Shown: in pieces, positions 37,178 through 48,833 of the stretch
How the letters are laid out: the number at the start of each line of letters is the position of its first letter
How positions within the stretch are numbered: the first letter of the stretch is position 1
From: Clavelina lepadiformis
Lineage: Eukaryota; Chordata; Ascidiacea; Aplousobranchia; Clavelinidae
Reading direction: 5' to 3'
NCBI RefSeq assembly: GCF_947623445.1
Contig: NC_135248.1
Location: forward strand, 5,270,977 to 5,334,976
Length of the DNA stretch: 64,000 nt
Position numbers and translations under genes: made by a program
Notes under the pieces: generated by a model
Databases searched by the model: none
Seen by the model: only the letters and a program-made list of their open reading frames with translations
What the model was told of the DNA's origin: nothing

Positions 37178-38134
37178 TTTGCCTGTTGAGTAAATTAAAC
37201 AGAAAAGGTTATTTTCTTGTACATGTAACAAAGTTATTTAAAATTTCCAACACTTTGCGCAAGATTACAAGCGATATAACAATAACCTTATACCATCACA
37301 CATCAGCCATACCTGCTGTCGAAAAAAGAAAGAATGAATCAGCATGTTCCATAAGGAAACCCGGATAACATGACAATACACTTTTTAGTGTGACATCGTA
37401 AAGTTACGTTTCTTGACGATTGAACAGGGTTCGGAGTTGACAAAGCGAAAAGATTATGTGTTTATTTTGTTCGTTTGTAAAATAAACCAATTTATTAATC
37501 ACAAAAAAATTTTGAGATTTTAATTAGAAAAAAGGGATAAATTTGCAATGATAAAGTCAATCTGTTGCATCATTTTAACAAACTTTTTCGCTTTCTTTGT
37601 TTCATCACTTTGTTTGAAAAATTTATTACATTATTTTTATGTAGAATAGAAAATTTAAGGTGATAAAAATATATTTCTATTTTCTAAATCAATTTGCACA
37701 GAAATTTTCATTCTTTTGTGGAAGGTTGAAGTCTTTTCATTTCGGTTAAAAATATTTAATAATGTTTTGCTGAGTCATGACGCGTGACTTGTTTTAAATT
37801 CACTCGTAGTAACAAAATCTGCACTGTAAATTGTTGTACTGTATTCTACGGATTTGGTTTTTTACATAAATTTTGTCAAAAATTATCTACAAAACCTTGT
37901 ATCAAAATAATAATGGCTATTATAATACTTAATACATTACCACCAGGTTAATGCCGGGACAGGAAAAAAACTAGGGAAAACCAAAAATAGAAATTAGACC
38001 TAGGCCTAGGACCTTTATTTTTTTTTAAATTCTATAATTGAGTTGAACCGTTGTATAAAGTTTTTTATGTTCAAGCTTTACAATTGATGCAATAACAAAA
38101 ATATTAAATTTGGCTTAAAGTTTAGGCCCTAAAC
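37178..38134. other. Divergent intergenic region RPL10 / V-ATPase F, left part
   Basis: AT-rich sequence with no exon recognised. It should contain the RPL10 promoter. No TATA box is obvious close to the gene. Confidence 0.4.
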
Positions 38135-38480
38135 CAGGGTCCAGGGGTTCCCAACCTTTTTATGTTCTCGTACCACTTAGCCACCACGGATTGTCAACAC
38201 GTACCACTATTTTCAAAACAACTAATTTTATCCAATATTCGCACAGCAGCATTGTATTAATAACAATGACAGCAGGGAGCAAGATCGACAAAAGTAGCTT
38301 ACTGAGTGCAGAGAATTTAGTACGGAAAGAAATAAAAGTGTTGTTCGCATATTTTAGCAACTCAAAATTAAATTGTTATACTACTATACTGTATATCGCA
38401 TTCAATGGAGAGCTGCTCGCGTACCACCTAAAAAGCTCCCGCGTACCACTAGTACGCGTACCACCGGTTGGGAACCCCTG
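38135..38480. mobile_element. hAT MITE with CCCTAAAC target duplication
   Basis: Terminal inverted repeats CAGGGGTTCCCAACC and GGTTGGGAACCCCTG, flanked by CCCTAAAC at 38127-38134 and 38481-38488. The left end carries a 7-bp extension (CAGGGTC) before the repeat. Inner sequence repeats GTACCAC motifs. About 346 bp, no coding capacity. Confidence 0.85.
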
Positions 38481-39611
38481 CCCTAAACCCAAGATTGTAG
38501 AAATCATTTGCTCCTGCGTAATGCATAGGAATTTTGACGCTTGTTAAATAGTGCCAAAGCTAAGTGTAGGCCTAAAAGTTCCAGTGACCATTGAATAGTC
38601 CGACACTTCCAAATTCTGCCAGATGTCCCTGTTTGGGAATTAGTTAGCATACATGTATTTGCAGAAGTTACGGTATTAATCTATTCAGCAACTGAATTCC
38701 ATTCGCAGAAGGTTCATCTATGTGCACATCAAACGGTTCTATTTCCACGCTAATTTATAATAAATAAAGAAAATAATCTGGTTGTTTGAATTCCAATTTA
38801 TATTGAATAAAGAAGAATTGAGGCTTTAGTACATGCTATCACACCAAAATTTGCCTCTGTGCACAAATGATTTCTTATCAAAAACTGCCGTTCCAGTCCA
38901 GATTTTTTCCGCTGTTTGTATGCGGAATCATTGAATATCATCCCGCTGTAATGGTTGGCATATTAATTTTTTCTCCCCCACAGCAAGCAATGACAACAAA
39001 GAAAACAATTTCATTGAATAAAGCCAACTTTTTGTAAAATTTTTTAAAATTTTATTTGTTGATAAAGAATTGCTTGAGCCCGGTTTTCCAAGCTAGGCTA
39101 GTCTTTGTGCAGGTTCTGATTAATACAATCAGTTTTTGTTTTATTTTTTTTATTGTGTTGCTTGAATTTGGAGGTGTTTATCAAAACCATTTAACATTGA
39201 ACAGGAGCAAGCATTGTTAATGACTTGCTATGTTGCCCAAAGGCATTACAACTGTAGCGCCACTAGGTATTGAACACACGCCACATGCCCACATTATTGC
39301 ATTAGAGGAAAGTACAATCTCTAAAGCAAATCAAAAACAAAACATTCCCTTTTTGTCTTCCGTTTTTTTTCTTTTTTAAACAAAAAGAGGGTGAGAGCAC
39401 AAAGTTTTCCCTCTAATTTTGGCGTTCCTACCATCTCGTTGAAAATTGCTCAGCAATCCTTCCCAGTCTAACATACAGTCATACTATTTTATAAATAAAA
39501 TTTTTAAAGATTTTGCATCACTTGTCTGCAATTTGTGACTATAGATCTCTGATGTTTTGGAGCATAATAAATCAAAGACTGATATATCATTCAACATCTA
39601 AATATCGACAG
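38481..39611. other. Intergenic upstream of V-ATPase F
   Basis: No exon seen. A homopolymer-rich CT/T-tract lies around 39355-39380. Confidence 0.4.
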
Positions 39612-39622
39612 TAAAGTTGAAA

Positions 39623-41955
39623 ATGGCTAGTTCTCGATCGGGAAAACTCCTGGCTGTCATTGGAGATGAAGATACTTGCACAGGATTTTTGTTAGGAGGT
39701 ATTGGAGAATTAAATAAACATCGACACCCTAACTTCATGGTTGTAGAAAAAGATACACCAACAAATGAAATAGAAGAACAGCTCAAGTAAGATTTTGCCA
39801 ATGGCAATTAAATATTTTTCATTATGTTATCAATGATGTGTTGTGGTTATATCTTGTTCTAAGGCTCAGCAGTCATTGTTTAGGTGAGTGTGTTGAGTCA
39901 CATTTACAAATGGATCTCATGCAAACATGAAAATTTACACTTACTGTGACAGCCAAAAAGTAAAATATTATACTTAAAAAAGGATTATTTTGATAATAAA
40001 TTTCATAACAAATAAAGTTGCTTCCTGTATTTTTTTTACACTTGACAGTTTCCTTGTATAGTTATTGACAATTATTACACTTGATTTTTTCTTTCATCCT
40101 GCAGTAGTAGTGTACCTTGCTGTATCGTTGGTTCTTTAGTACATTGAAAATGGTTGGAGTATTGACCAAAACATCTGACTAATAAAATATTTTCATTTTG
40201 TGTAGGAATATATTTCTTGTCCGGGCATTGTAAGGTGTCCTTTTCACGCCATCATAGTATCAGGCATCGTTATTTAATTTAAACTTTGTTTAATTTTATA
40301 TGCAGGCTTGAAGATGCAAATGTTAAACCCAAAGTAGAATCCTTTGTTCGTAACCTTAACAGATAAATAATAATTGGCTAATCAATTTTGGAGTATGTGG
40401 CACTCTAATAAGACCTATAAATCAGATTTTGTTGATGTGTTGTTCACGCTGTATTACCTATCTTGTGCTATTTCTGGAACAATCACTGCGTAATGAATTA
40501 GTCCAACACCTTAGAAACTCTTTTGTACTCATGCTTCTCAACAACGTAGATTTCCTTTTATCATCTTTCTTTTCAGCAACTGCCAGATTTTAATCTGAGC
40601 TTTTGGTCATGCACAAACACAAGGGATAGGATTACTGTTATATTCAATGGAATTCAAATTCTACATAGAGACATATCTAAGAAAGTTCAATTTATGTTCT
40701 TAGAAAATTTCTAAATCGCCAAGACATAGCCATTATTTTGATCAGTCAATCCATTGCTGATGTTGTTCGTCATGTAATAGATGCTCATGTGGAGCCAATT
40801 CCAACTATTCTTGAAATTCCTTCAAAAGATGCTCCTTACGATCCATCAAAGGTATAGTAATTATAATAACTTGTTTTCTTTAAAGCACACATACATAAGA
40901 GCAGGTTTTGCTAGTATGAGAAGCTTTCCTGCGGACTACAGAATGCTCTTTCAAATCATACAGTAAACGAAAAATAAACTGATGTTTGAAAGGCTAAATT
41001 GCCTTAAACAACTTTCCAAATTGAATATTCAAAGACCGGTCTAGTAGCAAATCAAACAACACTACCTCTTTTAATGTTGTTAGGCCTTTATTTTCAAATT
41101 TGGGTTATTTCAATACGATTAATTTTCAAATTTTTACCAGTTCACCAATGTCCTGGTTTGAAGTCAGTTATCGGATTTGTGCTGTATATTTTATAAAGGT
41201 GTAATATGTAGAATTTTATGTTTTGATGTACCAACCCCATGAAGTGACATCTTCTCTGCAAAGTTGGTGGTGGCTGAACCGTGCCAACCCAGTACATAGT
41301 AAAATAAAAAACAAGATATAAGTCGGCACTCTGATGTTAACGTTTTTTATGGTTCTTTTACACGAGCTTTCGCAAGCATAAGCTTGCTTCTTCAGGTGTA
41401 CTAAGACAGGGATTCTCAAACTTTTTGGGTCTGCGACCCCATTTAAGAAAAGGAATTTCTATTCGACCCCTTGAGAGGTAGCCTACACGTTAATGATGTT
41501 AAAACAATAAACGTCCAGTTACAAATCTCAAATGGTATTTTTGTCTCTGGCAAAATCATACAAGAGCACACAATCTACCGAAGTACAGTAACTGTAGATT
41601 GCAGTAATAAAAGATTCTCGTAATGGAAACAGTAAAGCGAATAAAAAATTAACAAAAAACAATTCAATTTATAAAAATTTAATTTGTTTCACGACCCCAA
41701 AACTACATTTTGTGACCCTAAACGGGGTCGCGACCCACAGTTTGAGAAGCCCTGTACTAAGAGATTACATCTTCTGGCATACCTCAATTGTTGCCTGTGA
41801 CAATGTTGATAATGATTTGACTGTGTAACACAACTACAGTATATATCTTGCATATTATCACTTCAGTATTTTACTTTGTCTATAACAGTTTTTTCGTTTA
41901 GGATTCTATTTTGCGAAGAGCAAAGGGAATGTTCAGTGCAGAGGATTTTCGATGA
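39623..41955 (+). CDS. ATP6V1F: V-type H+-ATPase subunit F, three exons
   Basis: Subunit F of the V1 sector, part of the central rotor stalk that couples ATP hydrolysis to proton pumping into endosomes and lysosomes. Exons 39623-39786, 40704-40851 and 41902-41955 join in phase to 121 aa; the human protein is 119 aa. Family marks are [20 protein letters not shown], a central [44 protein letters not shown] and the terminal [16 protein letters not shown] 3' splice-like site (CGACAG) ends 11 bases before the ATG. Intron 2 contains a MITE and other repeat sequence. Confidence 0.97.
41330..41406. repeat. Repeat-like segment next to the MITE
   Basis: It contains a short palindromic stretch (GCAAGCATAAGCTTGC) followed by TTCTTCAGGTGT, a pattern that often recurs in dispersed repeats. 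Only one copy lies in the window, so this is weak. Confidence 0.25.
41407..41754. mobile_element. hAT MITE in V-ATPase F intron 2 with TACTAAGA target duplication
   Basis: Ends CAGGGATTCTCAAACT and AGTTTGAGAAGCCCTG are near-perfect inverted repeats. The octamer TACTAAGA flanks both sides (41399-41406, 41755-41762). Sub-terminal GCGACCCC/GGGGTCGC sequences are also inverted. 348 bp, non-coding. Confidence 0.9.
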
Positions 41956-42644
41956 AAATACAAAATCTTGCACTTTTTCAAAGGTTTTAGGTCTGATTTG
42001 TCACTACATGACTCTCATGTGTTTATACCGTATACCTTTAGTTGAATTTATTTTGCAGTAAGCATCTTTTGAACTGCTTTGTTATAGTTGTCAAAGTGTG
42101 GTTTAATTCTTGTCCTGGAAATCGCACGGTGGATAAATTTGATGACATATTCAGATTATTTGTTGCTGTGAAATTGCTATCGTAATGATTTTTAGAAACT
42201 ATCTGTTTATCTTTTTTCTTGTGCAAGGTTTTCTTGTCACTTGAATACATAAAATACAACAATCAGATGCAACAGATTTATTATCCTATTTTTATTTTGT
42301 ACCTGTTTTGTTGATATTATAAGAAAATAAGATTTTCCGCTCAGTGAAGAAACCAACAAATTTGTACATGTAAGGAATTTCCAATAATTGAAATACAAGC
42401 AGTTAAAACATATATAATTGTGTGCTTTGTAATGTGATATTATATGTGTTGAATGTAATGATGTCTTGTAGAAGTAATTGTTAAACATCTTGTGAAGTTT
42501 TTTGTCTGAAACAAAAGAAAAACAGATCTGCCTTCAGCGTTACATTCTGTTTAAATGTTGTTTGCATACATACACTTTTGGATAATCTTTAGCAGCTTAA
42601 GTTTTATGTTGGTACTGATAGTTATTTAGTATCATGTCATGTGC

Positions 42645-42650
42645 AATAAA
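42645..42650 (+). terminator. Possible distal polyadenylation signal of V-ATPase F
   Basis: AATAAA followed by a GT/T-rich tail, nearly 700 bp after the stop codon. It is the clearest signal downstream, but the transcript end is unproven. Confidence 0.35.
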
Positions 42651-43540
42651 AGCTTTTTGTCATTACGGCTGCTGACTTCTGGATAAATACCAGACCAAGG
42701 GTCAACTGACTAGTATGGTGTTACTACATTTTTAAAATAAGACATAGGATACGCTACACCAAGTGTCAGTTATTGGTTCAGTGGCTGTGTTTTATATCAT
42801 CCTGTGAATAGGTTTTGAAAGTAAATGATATAATCAGCAATTTCGTAAGGACATGTGCCCTTCTGGTTAATAAAAGCCTTGATATGCTCACATTTCAATT
42901 GTCTTCAATGACATTCTGCTTTAAAAGTGTAAAACATTATTTGTCGACTGCCATTATGACTCCAAAATCTTGCCATAGAATAGTGAAATGCCTGGATTAC
43001 ATCACTTGTCTGTTGAGATGCATATGGTCAAGAATTTTGTTAAAAACTCTGAAAAAATATGCCTGTATCTATTGTGTGGAGGTTTCCCCACTACAATCCA
43101 TGACTGTGTATGGGTGATATTTCATAGCATGAAAGTTTGTTAAACCCTTTCAAGACAGCAGGTACAGTATTATACCGTATTGATAAAAAAAATGATTAAA
43201 ACTTTTCAATTATCAAGCACAATGATCAAGGAAGATTTTACTGCGGATTCATGCATTAAATGTGATATAAAAATTTCTTGTGAAAATTAAGAAAGAATAT
43301 GTCTATCATACATGCTTTATCATAATATAATATTTGCCAGCAAGAAAGCATCACTTTCAAATACATTCAGTACATTGTACTACATTCGTATTGATTACTA
43401 GAATCATATGTAGTTTTAAAAACATGGCTCAAAATCTTCAATGTACAGTAAAAGTTTGTTATGCAATAATAATCAGATTTAAGTCAATGAGTCTTAACTA
43501 AGCATGAGATATTACCTTTACATGTACCTTTGCCCTATTA
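42651..43540. other. Intergenic between convergent V-ATPase F and SANBR-like genes
   Basis: No coding signal. The frame at 42815-43117 has no ATG at its start and resembles no family. The right part probably carries the SANBR-like 3' UTR. Confidence 0.4.
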
Positions 43541-45673
43541 TTATCTTCTTAATTTAGCCTTGAAATCTTTGCTACCACTTCCATATTGCCTACTGGACAT
43601 TTGACCTTGGAAAGCACCAGATGATTGTGCTTTGAGATTATTAAAAAATGCCTGTTCCAATTTCATAAAAATTCCACCAGGTAACTCTCGTTGATCCTTT
43701 GATTTTATCTTATCTCCAGTGCGCAGCTTTGTGAGGTTTGATGCGATTGAGTTTAAGCGTCTTCTGTCTTCCTCCCGTTGCATATCTTGATTCCATCGAA
43801 TCGATCTTGCTGTGTCCCATCGCTGCTTGCTGGGATATTTTCTGTATGTCGTGCTGTCAGTTGGAATTTTTATTTTTTCTTTCTTTTTAGTGAGGGCATA
43901 ATTTCTAGAAGTTGTTTCACCACTTGCAATGCTGGAAGAACTGAATGATGGTGGGATGTTGGAATTTTGGAAGGAGTTGTCTAATGCCCCACTGAGCACA
44001 GATCTCTTCGTTAAAAGAACATCTTCCTCTCCAGCAACATCCTCTTCTCCATTATCTGGTGACGACCGAAAACGAGCTAATCCCTGTCTCTTTGATGTTG
44101 TAACTGATGCAGGAGGCGGTGGAGGAGGGGGATTAAATTCAACTGGTGTCATTGTTGCTTCCTTGATGCTGCAACGAACTTCTTCAGAAGAAAAGATGTT
44201 AAGATCACTGGAGCAAGCTGCTACAGATGATGGTGATCTAATGAGATTCTTGTGTGTCAGTAGGTCATCTAATCGTCTGCGTTCCTCTGCATCTGTGGTG
44301 GAAACAATGTGATCTTTAGTACGGCACCCTTTGTTCAGTCCAGTTGGATCGAATCTTAGAACATGCTGATTACAACAAGTGTAAAACCCCAGGGCATTGT
44401 CTGCAGTATCTCCGACAGAATTTTGATATTGGGGTCTTTCGGGATGATACATGCATGTACTAAAGTCACAAAGCTGGAAAGTCAGATTACACCGCGAACA
44501 AGTAAGATTATTAATAATGCCCCATAACCTCCAGTACACCAAGCTCCATTTTCTCAACTCTTCAAACAAGCATATTAAGAAGTTATTCACATCCCATGTG
44601 TTATCAGGCTCATGCTCATAAGACAAGCCACCATGGCTATTGACACCGAGTCTGTTATTAGTGCAAGGGAGTTTAAAACTCTGTTCTGAAGTTAAGACAT
44701 GTTGGCACATGAAGCACTTAAACAAAGAGCTCGCTTTTCCTGTTGAATCACAATCAGAAAGATTAGGATCAAAAAGTTTTTCAATCTTTTTGCAAAACAA
44801 CTTGCTTTTGAACTTGTCTTTCCTGTCTTTTACTTCTTCTAGTTCATTATGTGAAAATTTTGCAGCAATGAGAGACGTTAACCTTTCATTGACACAATTC
44901 ATATTGCATGGAGTTGCCACGATAAGAGACATGTTTTTGTGACAGTAATTAATACAGGCTTCCACAAGTGATTCCATTTTAAGGAAATCCGATGATATAA
45001 GGATGGAAATAACATTGTTTGGATCAAGTCTTGGAACATTAGCTTCATCAATAAGTTCCGTATCTCTTTTTACATATCGCATAAGCCAGTCAAATATGTG
45101 TATATCACAATGAACTGATATGTCAACTTCTTCCAAGCGCTGCGAGTCAACAGAAAGGTATTCAGCAAAATACTTCATCTCCTGTACAAGTAAATCTCTT
45201 GGACAGTCAAAATCTTGCTTCAAGTTTTTGGCTTCATCACAGACGTGTATAACCATAGCTGGGCTGGCAGCTTGGTCCGCTTTGCTGTCGCCTTTTTGAA
45301 AAATGTCCAACTTGGTATTATGTGAATCAAGTTGAAAGCATCCAGACGATTGAAATTTGTTTACATCGTTAACTGTTGATTTTGCGTCACATTTTTTGTC
45401 AGTTTGAAGAAGAGAATAGACATAGTTATGAACGTCTTCTGGATTATTATCTCTCAGATTTCTCTCCACTCCACCCTGAGTTCTCATCCGAACTAATCTC
45501 TGAGCAATATACTCTGGATTTGCATCTGGTACAAGTTTCATGATGACATCACTTGTCATATGAGGAACTTCAAAACCTGAAGCTGCTGTAGATAAATTTG
45601 CAAAGTTCCTCAGCAAAGCATCAATCATTTCTTCAGATTGCCTATGTTTCAATAAAGTATTTTGCCCAGGCAT
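43541..45673 (-). CDS. SANBR: SANBR/KIAA1841-like BTB protein, single exon
   Basis: A 710-codon frame from ATG to TAA. It resembles vertebrate SANBR (KIAA1841), a SANT- and BTB-domain protein reported as a regulator of class-switch recombination. A helical N-terminal region (about 10-65, the SANT-like candidate) is followed by an atypical BTB-like region (about 140-245) with FDCPRDLLVQEMKYFAEYLS, EEVDISVHCDIHIFDWLMRY and NVISILISSDFLKM. Next come the CHKNMSLIVATPCNMNCVN and FKSKLFCKKIEKLFDP blocks and several CxxC pairs (CFMC, CSRC) suggesting zinc binding. A poly-Pro tract (about residue 515) and a basic, low-complexity C-terminus follow. The frame lacks introns although neighbours are split into many exons. 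A 3' splice-like site ends 12 bases before the ATG. The role outside vertebrates is unknown. Confidence 0.88.
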   Translation of the reverse strand: MPGQNTLLKHRQSEEMIDALLRNFANLSTAASGFEVPHMTSDVIMKLVPDANPEYIAQRLVRMRTQGGVERNLRDNNPEDVHNYVYSLLQTDKKCDAKSTVNDVNKFQSSGCFQLDSHNTKLDIFQKGDSKADQAASPAMVIHVCDEAKNLKQDFDCPRDLLVQEMKYFAEYLSVDSQRLEEVDISVHCDIHIFDWLMRYVKRDTELIDEANVPRLDPNNVISILISSDFLKMESLVEACINYCHKNMSLIVATPCNMNCVNERLTSLIAAKFSHNELEEVKDRKDKFKSKLFCKKIEKLFDPNLSDCDSTGKASSLFKCFMCQHVLTSEQSFKLPCTNNRLGVNSHGGLSYEHEPDNTWDVNNFLICLFEELRKWSLVYWRLWGIINNLTCSRCNLTFQLCDFSTCMYHPERPQYQNSVGDTADNALGFYTCCNQHVLRFDPTGLNKGCRTKDHIVSTTDAEERRRLDDLLTHKNLIRSPSSVAACSSDLNIFSSEEVRCSIKEATMTPVEFNPPPPPPPASVTTSKRQGLARFRSSPDNGEEDVAGEEDVLLTKRSVLSGALDNSFQNSNIPPSFSSSSIASGETTSRNYALTKKKEKIKIPTDSTTYRKYPSKQRWDTARSIRWNQDMQREEDRRRLNSIASNLTKLRTGDKIKSKDQRELPGGIFMKLEQAFFNNLKAQSSGAFQGQMSSRQYGSGSKDFKAKLRR

Positions 45674-45803
45674 GTTAAATGTCAGCTGTAATACTTAAAA
45701 CTTATATATTGGTAAAATAGTGATACACAGATGGTTGATGTATGATTGTTGCGACTATAATAAACTGTAGCGTGTGCATGAATTGTTTTATATCCATTTA
45801 ACC

Positions 45804-45964
45804 CCCTACTGGAAAGTTTGCTTTCAATGCACCGGATAAATGCGCCACACCAACATATAATATGGAATATAAGGCAAAACGGCAAATCTGTGCCAGAAAA
45901 CTAGCGCAGAAGCCAACTTTCCAGTGAAAGGAATCCGGTGCATCATGTAAACTTTCTAGTAGGG
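45804..45964. mobile_element. Short MITE-like inverted repeat upstream of SANBR-like gene
   Basis: CCCTACTGGAAAGTTT...ATGCACCGGAT at the left is mirrored by ATCCGGTGCAT...AAACTTTCTAGTAGGG at the right, giving arms of about 35 bp in a 161-bp unit. No coding capacity and no clear target duplication. It lies about 130 bp upstream of the gene's start and so may affect its promoter. Confidence 0.55.
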
Positions 45965-45984
45965 ACTTGTCTTAAACTATATAC

Positions 45985-46040
45985 GGGTCTAGTGCGGAAG
46001 TGCACAAGCACAGGATCCATGCATTTCTATACTAGACCCA
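45985..46040. repeat. Compact GGGTCTAGT hairpin
   Basis: GGGTCTAGTGCGGAAGTGC and the complement of GCATTTCTATACTAGACCC form an imperfect hairpin. It shares the CTAGT..AAGTGCACAA core with the hairpin at 36.9 kb. Confidence 0.4.
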
Positions 46041-48389
46041 CTTATACCTTATTGCATAAAACAGTAACTACGGTATTGCACCCATGCGTAAAAAACCCAA
46101 CCATTGGCATGATTTGTTGTGAGGTAACTCTTTTTAACTGGTTTAATCGCAAATACTGCGGAATCTTATAAGGGCATAAGGCCATTTTTGATTTCGTATT
46201 CTGGTAGGCTATACCAATATAACAAACTTAAAAGTTCATCAAGTGTCAATCACCTACTATGTAAATTTAACATAGGTGTAATTCCAACAGAATCGTATAA
46301 AACAACTATTTCGCGGTTATATTTTTTGACGCACTAAACCTACTCGGCTACAGCCGTGGGCTTTGGCTTTAACAAGGGAAATGCTATATGTAAATGAAAC
46401 CCAGAAACAAACCGCTTGAAACGTAACCAAGGTGCTTTCAATAACACTAAATGCAAACAGTCAAATGGCCTTCAACTGAAAATGTTTTCAGTTATTTCAT
46501 AGATACTACATTAGACAATCCTTGTAATGTACAATCTGTGGTCGTTTTTGAGCAATCATTTTATTTTTCGTTATTAGTATGACAGTAACAAAAAATTCAA
46601 TGGTATTTGCTATTACTATGTGCTAAACATACATGAAAATAATAATGGTAAAAACTTGCTGTTATAATTATTGCAACGCGGCCATCCAACCAAATGATTT
46701 TGTTTTGCAAATAGGCCTCAGTTTTTAACCACGAAATTGGTTATTCGCTTCTTTTAATAACTTCCTATTTTTCCCTGAAAGCGTTTTTTTTATTAAAGAT
46801 TACCACAATTTTACTGGAAAAAATATAGCGCTTTAACCACTTATTGCAGATTAAACTTAACTTTAAAGTTGATTACCACAACTGTAGCAAAAAAGTAACC
46901 CAAGAAATGAATTTTAAAAAGTCACTGATCTAACCAAAGTTTTTCTTTACTCTAATTCCCACTTACCTGGATCACTTTCCTAGCAAAATTGTTGGCCTGT
47001 GGTGTTTAAGCGGTAGCTAGCGTCAGCTAGTGGCTAGGGCGCTCTAAGCAATCCTTTGCATACGGTTACTTACCAAAAACATGGGGACATTTTGCTTCCT
47101 TTCATGGGCAAATTTCCCGATTTATCTATCCAAAAGTGGACACCAGCTTTTTTAGTAAAATTTTAATAACAAATAGCTTAATATTATGAGATAGGAGTAT
47201 CAACTAACATATTAGGCTTTATAACATGACGGAGCGTTCAAATTATGCTGGCATCTTTCTGCCTATAAGCTACTTGGTAAGGTGTATGTCCAATTCATCG
47301 AAAAAAAATGCTGTGTAATAGTTGTTGGAAATAGAAACACAACTTGTTAGTTGTTCTGATAGGAGCACAACAGATAAAGTTTTCACACTCAAGTAAGTTT
47401 ACAAAAAATCTTGTAATTGCGTAACAAAGGTCTACCGCTGCTTTGTTGAGTGTTGACCACGAAAACGCATGGAGACGAATCCCTCAAGTAAAGTCTGTAA
47501 AGAAGTGCAGGACTACGGTAGGCTCTTATATTGATGGCAGGTTACTAAGTAGCCATTAAATCATTGAACAATTGCCCTGAAGTTGTGTCCCTTTAAACAG
47601 CACAAAGTTAAAACCGTTTATTGTTACAGATTCAACCGGTTACAGATTCAACTAAGAATGTGTGTGTTACCTCTCCTTTTCATATCATTTAGTTGGCGCT
47701 AACAAGCTGCTGACGAAAAAGTGCAGGAACAACACTAAAAACCTAATTCCCTTAACTCGTTCACAATTTACGTAAGAAATACAGCAACGTACGTTGCTTT
47801 ATTGTACTGTATGCTGTAAGTTTTTATATTCAGTATTATATTAGTAAGTCGATTTTTTTTCTATTTCTTCCTATAAATTATTTGTTGTCTTATTCGCATT
47901 TAAAGTAATTACAGTAGTAAATGAACAGTCTACATAATAAATCTGTTCTCCAGTTTTTGACTCTGTATTTTTAACGTTACACTCTAGTCTAGAGTCTAGA
48001 CGTAACTCCCTGCATTTTGTTCCTGGTTCAGCTTCGCAACATCACGTTCCGACATAGGCCTACTTCACGAAGTCGTAATCAAATCATCAAATTTGAGTTG
48101 CAAGTTAAGTCGAGTTATTTATAAGACTCAAATAAAGTCAGTTGATATCTAAAGCCAAGCTTAATAGAAAGTAAAAGTTCTGGTTTAGTCAACACGAAAC
48201 CAATCTTCGTTATAGTGACAACTGCTCGGACGTTACAAATATTTGGAAATGTTTTTAAAAAACACATTAAACTTGACTATTTATGAAAATCTAAGTTCAA
48301 TAGGTGGCAGTATTTAAAGTTTAGTATAAATCAGCCTGTTGAATGTTGGTTCCGTACCCTATGTCTATAGTATAGTATAGGCCGTACTG
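46041..48389. other. Gene-free stretch
   Basis: No exon is recognised on either strand. Around 47980-48001 there is a short palindromic CTAGTCTAGAGTCTAG cluster. Around 48060-48145 AAGTCGAGTT-like sequence is reminiscent of the RPL10-intron MITE. Confidence 0.4.
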
Positions 48390-48833
48390 CAGGGGTGTCC
48401 AACCTTTTTGGCCAAAGGACCACATGCGATTTACGAATGATTGCTCGGGCCACTTGAGTGTTTACTGCTAATTTCTAATTAAAACCCTCACACCAGGTTT
48501 CTAATCTTAGAAATACGTATTATCCTCTTTTACAATTATAAGAACAATAAACATACCAAGATATAATAAAGTCAACCAAGTTTTTACTACACGTCGACGT
48601 TTCAATGTGAAGTTTGACACTGTTTTTCTCTAACAAGTTTGGCAATATTCGGTGAGATGGACGATGTAGCAATGCAAAGCGAGTTTTCCATATGGCTGTC
48701 AGAAATTAGTAAACAAACAATAAATGCCAATTTCTCGGAATGTAAGTTCGCCTTACATTACGTAGGCGATTCAGTTGATAAAATATAAGTCATTTCGAAA
48801 AATACCGCGCGGGCCACGGGTTGGACACATCTG
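48390..48833. mobile_element. hAT-type MITE, no intact target duplication
   Basis: Left end CAGGGGTGTCCAACCTTTTT and right end GGTTGGACACATCTG are imperfect inverted repeats. The sub-terminal GGACCACATGCG/CGCGCGGGCC regions are typical of such elements. Flanking octamers differ, so the copy is probably old. Confidence 0.65.

Noticed and set aside
43929..44312. 127-codon plus-strand frame
   Set aside because: Antisense shadow of the SANBR-like coding sequence; the Gly run is just the complement of the poly-Pro codons.
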